Source: Sphingobacterium sp. (GTDB lineage Bacteria; Bacteroidota; Bacteroidia; Sphingobacteriales; Sphingobacteriaceae). Taken from it: a stretch of 64,000 nt of DNA. The DNA is taken from positions 1,071,248 through 1,135,247 of the forward strand of contig JAITTY010000005.1 in assembly GCA_031286695.1 (NCBI GenBank), written 5' to 3'. The notes under the pieces were generated by a model, which was not told the DNA's origin, ran no database searches, and was given only the letters and a program-made list of their open reading frames with translations. Below are positions 44,587-53,066 of this stretch, piece after piece; position 1 is the first letter of the stretch; the number at the start of each line of letters is the position of its first letter. Position numbers and translations under genes: made by a program.

Positions 44587-44889
44587 TAATGTGTTGTGTA
44601 TGATTTTTGGATTTTTTTTTGAGCTTTTTTCTGAATTCTGATTACACACTTAAACAAGTTTCCATGATTAAGTGTGATGAAGAACTTAATGATTTCTTTT
44701 AAACCCGAAGTGGATTAAATATTGAGAACCTAGACAAAGAAAAAAACAAATTTTGTTATTTCAAAATATTTCAAAAAAAATATTTACTATTGTAGTTAGT
44801 AAAACGATTTAACAACATTTTTAGATTGAATTTTATATTTTTTTTCATAAGTTCGTACCTTTCAAAATTTAAGTTTTTAGATCCCTTAT

Positions 44890-46617
44890 ATGGAACAGCA
44901 ACAAACTAAAACCAATTACCCCGCACTCTACACATTGATTATTGTGTTTTTCTTTTGGGGGTTCATTGCGGCAGGGAACAGTGTTTTTATACCGTTCTGC
45001 AAAAATTACTTTCATTTAGACCAGTTTCAATCCCAGTTAATAGACTTTGCTTTTTATACAGCCTATTATATTGGTGCATTGTTACTATTTATCTTCAGTT
45101 CAATCGGAGGAAAGGACCTGGTTGGAAAATGGGGATATAAAAAGAGTATCGTTTACGGTTTACTTTTCTCGGCATTGGGGGCAGCAGCCATGATTGTCGC
45201 TGTCGAAGTAAACTTATATGTTGGTATGTTGTTGGGACTATTCGTTGTAGCCCTTGGTTTTTCATTACAACAGACTGCAGCAAATCCATTTGCCGTTTTA
45301 TTGGGTGATCCGAAAACGGGTGCTTCCCGTGTGAACCTAGGTGGTGGTATCAACTCATTTGGTACAACAATAGGCCCTCTTGTTATCGGATTTTCCTTAT
45401 TCGGAACTTTTGAGCCTATTTCTGACTCCGAGATAGCTAACCTTCCTTTAAACAAGGTTGTTTATCTTTATATAGGTGTCGGTCTGTTGTTCCTGCTGGC
45501 TGCAGCATTATTTAATTTCAGTAAAAAAGTTCCTGCTGGAATTAGTGATGAGCCAATGGAAAAGGCCAATAAAGCTTTACGCACGTTGATCATTATGACC
45601 GTCCTACTTTTTGGTATGTTCACACCAGTTTTCTTAAGTTATAAGAGTGATTTGGCCTTGCAGGTAGAACAATTACACAAACAGGTTTCTAGTTTAACGG
45701 ATCAGGTTCAGATTGATCAACTCAAATTGCACATCAAGGAAGTTGCCAAACCACTTGAAATGCAACGTATGTTATGGTTGGCAGGTGCTTTAGTTGTTGT
45801 TATTGGTGGATTATTATTCTCCAATAAGAGTGCACAAAAGAATCCTGAAGGTTGGGGCGCGATGAAATATCCGCAATTGGCTTTGGGTATGCTTGCCTTG
45901 TTTATCTATGTGGGGATAGAAGTTGCCATCGGTAGTAACTTAGGTGAGTTACTAACATTGAAAGAATTTGGTCACTTGCAGTCATCGCAGATTACACCTT
46001 ACGTATCTATGTACTGGGGAAGTATGATGATCGGTCGTTGGGCCGGCGCAATTACAGCCTTTAACTTGAGTAAATCGGCTAAAAATGGATTATTGATTAT
46101 CGTTCCATTGATTGCATTTTCGATCATTATCGGCGTCAACACACTTGCCGGATTTGAAATGTCACATCTCTATTATTACGTAGTATGTATTCTTCTTCAA
46201 ATTGTAGCATTCTACCTAAGTAAAGAAAAACCTGCTCGCACATTGATTATTTTCGGATTATTTGGAATCATTGCGATGTTAATTGGCCTATTCTCATCAG
46301 GTACTATTGCAATCTATGCTTTCTTATCGGGCGGTCTTGCTTGTTCAATTATGTGGTCTTCGATTTTCAGTTTATCCATTGTAGGCTTAGGTAAATATAC
46401 AGCTCAAGGTTCGGCATTTCTTGTCATGATGATTCTTGGCGGTGGTGTTCTTCCTCCGATTCAAGGAAAATTAGCAGATATTATCGGCATCCATAACTCG
46501 TATATCCTACCGTTGATCGGATTCTGTTATGTTGTTTTCTTTGCGATATTTGTTAAGGGAATATTAACAAAACAAGGAATCAATATTGACGAAATAGAGG
46601 CTGAAGGGGGGCATTAA
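44890..46617 (+). CDS. FHS-family sugar MFS transporter
   Basis: 575 residues, twelve hydrophobic helices. The start [20 protein letters not shown], then [19 protein letters not shown] and [16 protein letters not shown], are signatures of the fucose/glucose/galactose (FHS) group. About residues 245-300 form an extra charged, coiled-coil-like loop ([20 protein letters not shown]) between helices 6 and 7, longer than in FucP. The BadF-type kinase follows 240 bases later, after a terminator, which suggests hexosamine or hexose uptake and phosphorylation. Confidence 0.9.
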   Translation: MEQQQTKTNYPALYTLIIVFFFWGFIAAGNSVFIPFCKNYFHLDQFQSQLIDFAFYTAYYIGALLLFIFSSIGGKDLVGKWGYKKSIVYGLLFSALGAAAMIVAVEVNLYVGMLLGLFVVALGFSLQQTAANPFAVLLGDPKTGASRVNLGGGINSFGTTIGPLVIGFSLFGTFEPISDSEIANLPLNKVVYLYIGVGLLFLLAAALFNFSKKVPAGISDEPMEKANKALRTLIIMTVLLFGMFTPVFLSYKSDLALQVEQLHKQVSSLTDQVQIDQLKLHIKEVAKPLEMQRMLWLAGALVVVIGGLLFSNKSAQKNPEGWGAMKYPQLALGMLALFIYVGIEVAIGSNLGELLTLKEFGHLQSSQITPYVSMYWGSMMIGRWAGAITAFNLSKSAKNGLLIIVPLIAFSIIIGVNTLAGFEMSHLYYYVVCILLQIVAFYLSKEKPARTLIIFGLFGIIAMLIGLFSSGTIAIYAFLSGGLACSIMWSSIFSLSIVGLGKYTAQGSAFLVMMILGGGVLPPIQGKLADIIGIHNSYILPLIGFCYVVFFAIFVKGILTKQGINIDEIEAEGGH

Positions 46618-46672
46618 TACCCTTACTAATTGTAAATAGTACACTATTTAAACAATTTTATTACACAGCTCA

Positions 46673-46709
46673 AAAACTGGCTTAACAATATCGTTAAGCC
46701 AGTTTTTTT
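46673..46709 (+). terminator. Terminator of the sugar transporter gene
   Basis: Stem AAAACTGGCTTAAC / GTTAAGCCAGTTTT with a six-base loop and T-run. Confidence 0.94.
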
Positions 46710-46857
46710 ATATAGTCACCAAACTACAAAAATTTATTTTTTGAAAAATACATGGATAAATTATGATATTTAAAATTAAAAAATGTATTTTCGGGGAATT
46801 GATTAATGAATTGATTACTCATTTTATAACGATAAACACAATTAAAACTACTCAATA

Positions 46858-47721
46858 ATGATAATCATTGCTGACGGGGGATCAACAAAAACAAACTGGT
46901 GTTTGTTAGACGATTCGAATAAAAAAATCTACTTCAACACAGAAGGATATAACCCTTATTTTGTTGATAGTGAATACATTGTAAACTCCCTAAAAAAAGG
47001 ACTACCGCAAGATTTACCTTTTGAAAAAATCTCAGAGGTAAACTATTATGGTGCAGGTGTTCATAACAAGGAAAAAGCACAAATTGTTGTTGATGCCTTA
47101 AAACAAGTATTTACTACAGCTGAAGTTGAAGTAGGACACGATCTTCTTGCAGCAGCAAGAGCATTATTAGGAACTCAAGCCGGATTTGCTGCGATCTTAG
47201 GAACAGGAACAAACTCTTGTCTCTATGACGGCAAAGAAATCACATTAAACATCGACTCAGGTGCTTACATTTTAGGTGACGAGGGTTCTGGTAGTTATAT
47301 CGGTAAAAAATTACTGGCAGATTATGTTCGTAATTTGATGCCTAAAGATGTTAAAGAAGTATTCTATAACACGTATAAAATGACAAAAGACGAAATTATG
47401 GACGCGGTTTATACCAAACCTATGCCAAATCGTTTCTGTGCTAGCTTTAGCAAATTTGTCTATGACAATAATGTAAATATCGAATATACACGTAATATCG
47501 TTGATGAAGCTTTTGAAGCATTTTTCAGAAACCTTGTTAGCAAATACCCTAATTATCAAAGTTATACTTTCAACTGTATTGGTTCGGTAGGTTATAATTT
47601 CAGAAATGTTTTGGCTGAAAAAGCTGAGCAATATGGAATGAAAGTAGGCAAGATCTTACGTTCTCCTATCGACGATTTAGTACAATTCCACATCGATAGA
47701 GCGGCAGCAACTGCCAAATAA
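46858..47721 (+). CDS. BadF/BadG-type kinase, probably N-acetylglucosamine kinase
   Basis: 287 residues. IIADGGSTKTNWCLLDD is the phosphate-1 loop, AAILGTGTNSCLYDG the phosphate-2 loop and ILGDEGSGSYIGKKL the substrate-facing segment. The fold (ASKHA) and size match Bacteroidota GlcNAc kinases of the BadF/BadG/BcrA/BcrD ATPase group. Placed after an FHS sugar transporter, it probably phosphorylates the sugar brought in. The alternative is a glucosamine or other hexose kinase. Confidence 0.82.
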   Translation: MIIIADGGSTKTNWCLLDDSNKKIYFNTEGYNPYFVDSEYIVNSLKKGLPQDLPFEKISEVNYYGAGVHNKEKAQIVVDALKQVFTTAEVEVGHDLLAAARALLGTQAGFAAILGTGTNSCLYDGKEITLNIDSGAYILGDEGSGSYIGKKLLADYVRNLMPKDVKEVFYNTYKMTKDEIMDAVYTKPMPNRFCASFSKFVYDNNVNIEYTRNIVDEAFEAFFRNLVSKYPNYQSYTFNCIGSVGYNFRNVLAEKAEQYGMKVGKILRSPIDDLVQFHIDRAAATAK

Positions 47722-47749
47722 AAAAGAAAAATAATCTTTAACATAATGC

Positions 47750-47782
47750 AAGGTATTCAATAAAATTGGATACCTTTTTTTG
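47750..47782 (+). terminator. Terminator of the BadF-type kinase gene
   Basis: Stem AAGGTAT / ATACCTT with a long loop and T-run, about 30 bases after the stop. Confidence 0.75.
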
Positions 47783-48146
47783 TTGCTCTTCCCCCACTCT
47801 CTTGACCTTGTGGTCGTCTCCTCAATGAAAATCCCTTGCCAATATTAATTTCCAATAAACTAATTCATACCGTTTTACAAAACATTTTAATGATTTAATA
47901 ACAGGAATTTCATCGGTACAAAATAAAAGTATCCTTTTTTTGTAAAAGAAGATAACAGATTTATTGAATGAAAAATCGTGGTATACAATAATAAAAAAAA
48001 CGGTAAAATAGACCGTTCATGATCGATTCATTTCAGGCAAATCCGTCAAAGGTGAAATATAGTCCCCAATAGGCAAAAGGACAACAAAAATCAACAAAGA
48101 AGGTTTAGACATCTTTGAAGACGTACATGAAACAAATTTATTGCAA
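47783..48146. other. Intergenic stretch without a recognised gene
   Basis: About 360 AT-rich bases before the LpxH-like gene. No supported frame or hairpin with a T-run. Confidence 0.4.
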
Positions 48147-48965
48147 ATGAAAAGAAGCCTTGATATACTTGTAATCTCAGATTTACACCTAGGTACCTAC
48201 GGGAGTAGAGCGAAGGAGCTTTTACTTTATTTAGAGTCCGTATCTCCCAAAATACTGATATTGAATGGAGACATCGTAGACATTTGGCAATTCAAAAAAA
48301 GCTATTTCCCACAGGAACATCTCAAAGTCATCAAAAAAATTATTGATATGAGCTCTTCGGGTACAGAAGTACATTACATCACAGGTAACCATGATGAAAT
48401 GCTACGTAAGTTTACCGACCTCAAATTAGGTAACATCAAGCTAAGCAATAAACTGCTTCTCTCGCTCAATAACCAAAAAGTCTGGATCTTTCATGGGGAC
48501 GTATTCGACGCCTCCATCCATCATTCGAAATGGTTGGCCAAACTGGGTGGCTGGGGCTATGACAAACTTATTCAGCTCAATAATGTGATTAATTATTGCC
48601 TGGATAAGATGGGTAAAGAAAAGTATTCATTATCCAAAAAGATCAAAAACTCAGTTAAAAAAGCAGTCAAATATATATCGGATTTTGAACATACCGCTAC
48701 TGAACTGGCGATTGAAAAAAATTATGATTTCGTCATTTGCGGACACATTCATCAGCCTCAGATCAAAGAAGTTATTACCAGAAAAGGAACCTGTACCTAT
48801 ATGAACTCAGGCGATTGGATCGAAAACCTCAGCAGCCTAGAATATAAAAATGGCGAATGGAAGCTGTTTTATTTTGAGGAGAACAAAGAACAGATTCTTA
48901 AAAATAAAATTATCGATATCCCCCTTTTCAGTCTGGAAGATCTCAAAAAGATTGTCATATCCTAA
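48147..48965 (+). CDS. LpxH-like metallophosphoesterase (UDP-2,3-diacylglucosamine diphosphatase type)
   Basis: 272 residues from the ATG at 48147; a TTG two codons upstream is not needed. Calcineurin-type metal motifs are in order: ISDLHLGTYG, LNGDIVDIWQ, ITGNHDE, IFHGDVFD and CGHIHQPQ. LpxH and its relatives split UDP-diacylglucosamine in lipid A synthesis. This group of Bacteroidota proteins is usually annotated so, but direct proof is limited and a general phosphoesterase role is possible. Confidence 0.85.
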   Translation: MKRSLDILVISDLHLGTYGSRAKELLLYLESVSPKILILNGDIVDIWQFKKSYFPQEHLKVIKKIIDMSSSGTEVHYITGNHDEMLRKFTDLKLGNIKLSNKLLLSLNNQKVWIFHGDVFDASIHHSKWLAKLGGWGYDKLIQLNNVINYCLDKMGKEKYSLSKKIKNSVKKAVKYISDFEHTATELAIEKNYDFVICGHIHQPQIKEVITRKGTCTYMNSGDWIENLSSLEYKNGEWKLFYFEENKEQILKNKIIDIPLFSLEDLKKIVIS

Positions 48966-49007
48966 TGAACACAGCACAGATCTGCACAGAATCTGGTGAA
49001 CAATAAA

Positions 49008-49037
49008 TCAAAAAGCCGAGCTAGCTCGGCTTTTTGA
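49008..49037. terminator. Bidirectional terminator between convergent genes
   Basis: Perfect stem AAAAAGCCGAG / CTCGGCTTTTT centred on CTAG, with an A-run and a T-run on either side. Confidence 0.92.
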
Positions 49038-49039
49038 TT

Positions 49040-49723
49040 TTATAGCTCAAATGTCTCACCAATTTTCGGCAATGACAATGAAATATCTTCATTCTGAAAT
49101 TTATCCAATGCTTGTTGTTTATCGATGGTTATTGGCGGAAATGAATCGTAATGAATACCAACAACCCGAGCACAATTCACAAATTCAGCGGCTTTAATTG
49201 CATCATCCACATCCATTGTATAATGCCCACCAATAGGCAAAAATGCCCAATCCAGCTTCATGTCTGCCAGCAATTTCATTTCCATGGTTAATGCAGTGTC
49301 TCCAGCAAAATAAATTCGCTGGCCTTTTACAGTAAAGACAAAACCTACAGGAAACCCACCATATTGACCATCAGGCGTACTATTGGTATGTGCAGCATAG
49401 ACCATCTTTACCGAACCAAAAGGTAGTTGAACAGTTCCGCCCAAGTTAAACTCGATAACTTTATCATCAGGTACCCCCTGCCTTCTCACCCAGTCCGCCG
49501 TTTCAACAATCGCTAAAACAGTGGCATCACTGTTTTTTTGAATTGTCGCCATATCAGCCACATGGTCCTGATGTCCATGACTTAAAAAGATATAATCCGG
49601 TTTAATTGTATTTACATCGATTTCTTTTGCAAGTGGATTATAGGTAACAAATGGATCTAAAAGAACCTTCGTTCCGTCAAAATCAAACTCCACACAAGAT
49701 TGTCCGTAATAAGTTGCTTTCAT
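49040..49723 (-). CDS. UPF0173-type metal-dependent hydrolase
   Basis: 227 residues. Metallo-beta-lactamase fold with LSHGHQDHVADM (HxHxDH), YAAHTNSTPDG, YFAGDTALTMEM and GIHYDSFPPI. The whole protein is close to the size of the UPF0173 family (YtkL type), whose natural substrate is unknown. The YbaB gene lies 10 bases upstream in the same direction, so they share a message. Confidence 0.9.
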   Translation of the reverse strand: MKATYYGQSCVEFDFDGTKVLLDPFVTYNPLAKEIDVNTIKPDYIFLSHGHQDHVADMATIQKNSDATVLAIVETADWVRRQGVPDDKVIEFNLGGTVQLPFGSVKMVYAAHTNSTPDGQYGGFPVGFVFTVKGQRIYFAGDTALTMEMKLLADMKLDWAFLPIGGHYTMDVDDAIKAAEFVNCARVVGIHYDSFPPITIDKQQALDKFQNEDISLSLPKIGETFEL

Positions 49724-49733
49724 AATAATATCG

Positions 49734-50048
49734 TTATTGATTAAACAATCCGCCTAGTCCTCCTAGTCCACCCAACATATCCTTGCTTGCTGCCTGCATT
49801 TCAGCTTGGCTGATATTCTCAGCTTGAGCAATTGCCTTATTCAAAGCAACCACAAGTAACTCCTCCAATTCTTCCTTATCTGCGTTTGATAAAAATACAG
49901 GATCGATAGTAACCTCTTTTATCTCTTTGTTTGCTGTCGCTACCACACGGATTAAACCACCTTCTACTTCACCAGACACAGAAATTGAATCCAATCTTTT
50001 CTTGATTTCCTCCGCCTTTTGCTGGGCTTGAAATAATTTGTCAAACAT
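49734..50048 (-). CDS. YbaB/EbfC-family nucleoid-associated protein
   Basis: 104 residues. MFDKLFQAQQKAEEIKKRLD and VEGGLIRVVATANKEIKEVT are the family signature; the C-terminus is Gly/Leu-rich (GGLGGLGGLF). Family knowledge: homodimeric DNA-binding protein with tweezer shape, often cotranscribed with dnaX and recR. Here it is paired with the UPF0173 hydrolase instead. Confidence 0.92.
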   Translation of the reverse strand: MFDKLFQAQQKAEEIKKRLDSISVSGEVEGGLIRVVATANKEIKEVTIDPVFLSNADKEELEELLVVALNKAIAQAENISQAEMQAASKDMLGGLGGLGGLFNQ

Positions 50049-50231
50049 ATTTATATCGTTTATTTGATGCCAATTTACAAAAATCTGTGCATACCTACTA
50101 TTGCTAATTTACTTTCGCCAATGCTTCCCTTTTTCTGAAAGTGTCTGATCTTATTGGCCTGAAAGAACCTTCAGTTCGCTTTCATTACTCTTGGTGTCCG
50201 CGAAGTCAGGAAGGTTTTGTATTTTTGCAAC

Positions 50232-50858
50232 ATGCAAAGCAATCAAGAAAAACTAGTCGCCCATATTTTGGACCAGTTGGACCTAAATCCGGCAGCTATT
50301 CCAGCTGAAACCTACGACACATTAGTTTCAGATCGCCCACAACTTGTCGACATCGATGATATGATTTCCTATGTCAAACGTATCGGGACTGATCTCGATG
50401 CCATCGATAAAACAGTTGAACTGGTTGAAAAAATTGAAGACGAAACAAGTATTCTAATCCATAAACTTAAGTTTATTTCAGCGACTGACAGGCCCAAAGT
50501 ATTGGTATTGGACCAAATACAACCCCTTGAAATAAACCGTTCTGCCTATCTGCAGGAAGCCATAAAAATTGCAGGTGGTATTCCAGTTACAACAGAAAAT
50601 GAAGCCGATAAAATCATTGTCATCGGTCATGGGGAACAGACATTTATCCAAATACCACAATTGTTGAATTCGGCAGCTATCGCTTCATCCAAAGCCATCG
50701 AACTCGATCAGGTCTTTATTATGACCAGTGAACAATTTGCACAGATTCCCGGCTACAATTATTTGAGCGAACTTGAGTCATTAGCCGAAATTCTTCAGCC
50801 AAAGTATTTTGTGTATGGTCATGAAGGAAACGATTGGCTACAATTTCAACTAAGCTAA
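50232..50858 (+). CDS. Periplasmic-binding-like (BtuF-type fold) protein without signal peptide
   Basis: 208 residues from the ATG at 50232; an ATG at 50217 is an alternative. An early helix-rich part is followed by DRPKVLVLDQIQPLEI, YLQEAIKIAGGIPVTTENE and ADKIIVIGHGE. These resemble the second-lobe pattern of class III (helical-backbone) binding proteins such as BtuF. There is no signal peptide or lipobox, so it would be cytoplasmic, and several class features are degenerate. It is not next to any transporter. Function unknown. Confidence 0.6.
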   Translation: MQSNQEKLVAHILDQLDLNPAAIPAETYDTLVSDRPQLVDIDDMISYVKRIGTDLDAIDKTVELVEKIEDETSILIHKLKFISATDRPKVLVLDQIQPLEINRSAYLQEAIKIAGGIPVTTENEADKIIVIGHGEQTFIQIPQLLNSAAIASSKAIELDQVFIMTSEQFAQIPGYNYLSELESLAEILQPKYFVYGHEGNDWLQFQLS

Positions 50859-50879
50859 AGAACCAAAAATATAGGCATA

Positions 50880-50916
50880 AAAAAACAGCTCCGGTAGAAC
50901 GAGAGCTGTTTTTTTA
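50880..50916. terminator. Bidirectional terminator between convergent genes
   Basis: Stem AAAAACAGCTC / GAGCTGTTTTT with an eleven-base loop, A-run and T-run. Confidence 0.88.
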
Positions 50917-50928
50917 TGTTTTATAATT

Positions 50929-51948
50929 TTAGTTATATCTTCTGCGCAGAACGTCGTATAATTTTTCAACGGTATGCGGTTTATCTGCCCATTTATTTTT
51001 AATCGCATAATTTGTCTGCAAAAAGGCGTCCGCTTCTGCATAGCTTGTAAACCTATTCAATAATTCGACAGCCTCACTATACGCTAAACTATACCCATTA
51101 AACAAATCCTTAATAAATAAGAGTTTATCATTTAAACTTATCCCTGCTTTAATATCTGTGAGTTTATCACTAGATCCAGATTGATTTACTTGATAAACAC
51201 GGTTCTGCACGCCGGCTTGCTTTTGCTGAGAGATAATTTCATTTAAGGTCAAGGGTCTAGCGGGAACCTCCTCAACGACCGCATTAATTTCTTCCTGAAT
51301 AAGAACCTCCTGCGGTTGTTCAATAACAACTTCTTTTGGTTCTTCGATTACTTCTGTAACGAAGACTGTAGGTTCTTCGATTTGCTCAGTGACTTCCTTT
51401 TCTGCCTGATAAGCTAATTCCTCCACTGGGGCAGCCGCAAAAACCGGGGGAATTGCAGCAACTGGAGGCGCAACAGGTTCAACAATTTCTGGACTAAGTT
51501 CCTCCGATTTTACAGGTTCACTTTCAGAAACAAATGGGACTTCTTTTTCCTCCACGATAGTTTCTTCATTTACCACAATGCTTTCTTCAGTTCCACGGCT
51601 GAAATCTTCAGCCGATTGAGCTTCTCGAACCTCTTTTTGAGGCTGTTCAGCAACAACTTGCTGTGCTGATGTTCTAATGGTAGAAGGAGGTGTAAAATAA
51701 TCGTTGAATGCAATCTTTTTACTTCCCAGTGCCGCAGCACTTAATGTATGTTGTGACTGATTTTCCTGAAGAACGAGCTTTGTCTTGAGTAAAGTTATAT
51801 ATGCAGCTACCGCTTGTGCCTTAGCTTCCAGTGTTACTAATTCGTTAATTTCGGATAAATTTCCTTGTTCTGATAAGGTCAGATACTGTCCATTTAAATC
51901 CTGTAATAAATCGCCTATCTTATTAAAAATTTCCTCTTTAGTACCCAT
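50929..51948 (-). CDS. Conserved protein with helical ends and a Glu/Val/Pro-rich disordered middle
   Basis: 339 residues from the ATG at 51948; the frame extends upstream only to a TTG. Residues 1-65 are helical (EEIFNKIGDLLQDLNGQY). About 90-240 are low-complexity, dominated by Glu, Val and Pro (EEPTVFVTEVIEEPKEVVIE). The last 100 residues are helical again and well conserved in character (LNDKLLFIKDLFNGYSLAYS, ...KLYDVLRRRYN). No signal peptide or membrane segment. I do not recognise the function; the layout suggests a scaffold or adaptor with two folded ends. Confidence 0.7.
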   Translation of the reverse strand: MGTKEEIFNKIGDLLQDLNGQYLTLSEQGNLSEINELVTLEAKAQAVAAYITLLKTKLVLQENQSQHTLSAAALGSKKIAFNDYFTPPSTIRTSAQQVVAEQPQKEVREAQSAEDFSRGTEESIVVNEETIVEEKEVPFVSESEPVKSEELSPEIVEPVAPPVAAIPPVFAAAPVEELAYQAEKEVTEQIEEPTVFVTEVIEEPKEVVIEQPQEVLIQEEINAVVEEVPARPLTLNEIISQQKQAGVQNRVYQVNQSGSSDKLTDIKAGISLNDKLLFIKDLFNGYSLAYSEAVELLNRFTSYAEADAFLQTNYAIKNKWADKPHTVEKLYDVLRRRYN

Positions 51949-52182
51949 AATTCTATTTGAAATCACCAATTAATCATTTATAATACTTATACCTTCAAGC
52001 GGTCGAAAAGTGGAAAACTCAATCCTTTGATTTTTAAATATTTGGATTTACGTTCACTTTTTTACTACCCAAATTTAATATTTAATTCTGATATTAGCAG
52101 CGTCAAAAACAGAATATAATAGGAGGTCATTTTACAAATATCACCTTATTTGCAGACCTTCCGGCAAAATTAAATTAATCAA

Positions 52183-52764
52183 ATGCTTTTTTCCGAACAT
52201 AATTTGGCTTTGCGCCCCGCTCAATATGGTAGCATTGAAATCGTCTGTGGCTCGATGTTCTCGGGTAAGACAGAAGAATTGATCCGCAGGCTAAAAAGAG
52301 CACAATATGCACGTTTAAATGTCGAAATCTTTAAGCCAGCCGTTGATAAACGATACGATGAGAAATTGGTCGTTTCACACGATAGCAATAGCATACCATC
52401 GACACCTGTCGACCATTCTTCTGCTATCCTACTGCTGAGTTCATCAACTCAAGTCGTCGGAATTGATGAAGCACAATTCTTTGATGACGGTTTGACAGAA
52501 GTATGTGTCAAATTGGCAAACAGTGGTATCCGGGTAATTGTTGCCGGACTCGATATGGATTTTCAAGGACAACCATTTGGCCCCATTCCCAATCTAATGG
52601 CAGTAGCCGAACACGTTACGAAGGTACATGCGGTTTGTATGCAATGTGGCGCTCCAGCGAATTATTCTTATCGCCTGACCAAGAATACGGAAACCGTACT
52701 TTTAGGTGAAAAAGACGCTTATGAACCACGTTGTAGACCATGTTATTTCGATTTGAATAAATAG
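52183..52764 (+). CDS. tdk: Thymidine kinase
   Basis: 193 residues. [19 protein letters not shown] is the P-loop, [14 protein letters not shown] holds the catalytic glutamate, and [12 protein letters not shown] with CRPCYF are the zinc-binding cysteines of the lasso domain. Type II (TK1-like) enzyme that salvages thymidine to dTMP. Alone in its unit and followed by a terminator at 52913-52950. Confidence 0.96.
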   Translation: MLFSEHNLALRPAQYGSIEIVCGSMFSGKTEELIRRLKRAQYARLNVEIFKPAVDKRYDEKLVVSHDSNSIPSTPVDHSSAILLLSSSTQVVGIDEAQFFDDGLTEVCVKLANSGIRVIVAGLDMDFQGQPFGPIPNLMAVAEHVTKVHAVCMQCGAPANYSYRLTKNTETVLLGEKDAYEPRCRPCYFDLNK

Positions 52765-52912
52765 CATGATCAAAAAAGTTAACTAAAAATCTGCCAAAAA
52801 TGCTATAAACTCTATTTGGCATAGGATTTGAAATATACTTTATAAATACGAATATTAGCGCTTTAAAAAAGCGACAAAATACTTTTCATAATTTAGGTTT
52901 ATAATTGGTTAG
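52765..52912. other. Gap between tdk and its distal hairpin
   Basis: About 150 AT-rich bases with no supported frame. The first strong terminator after tdk is at 52913. Confidence 0.35.
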
Positions 52913-52950
52913 TTAGCACCTCCTTGCCCATCAAGGAGGTGTTTTTTTTT
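52913..52950 (+). terminator. Terminator downstream of tdk
   Basis: Perfect stem CACCTCCTTG / CAAGGAGGTG with a five-base loop and nine Ts. Confidence 0.92.
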
Positions 52951-52957
52951 AAACAAA

Positions 52958-53000
52958 CAAAGAACGCTGCTCTCTTTGACTGAGAACAGCGTTCTTTGTT
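52958..53000 (-). terminator. Terminator of the macroglobulin/plug gene
   Basis: Stem AAAGAACGCTG / CAGCGTTCTTT with a long loop; on the minus strand it is followed by TGTTTGTTT. It lies about 65 bases after the stop. Confidence 0.75.
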
Positions 53001-53066
53001 TTAAAGTATCTGTTTTATTGATCCATGTTTTTACCTAAAGTACCCCATGAGTTCATTGCACTCACC

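Noticed and set aside
44162-44641. 159-codon plus-strand frame opposite the N-terminus of rho
   Set aside because: It is the antisense shadow of the low-complexity Ala/Glu/Pro insert of Rho.
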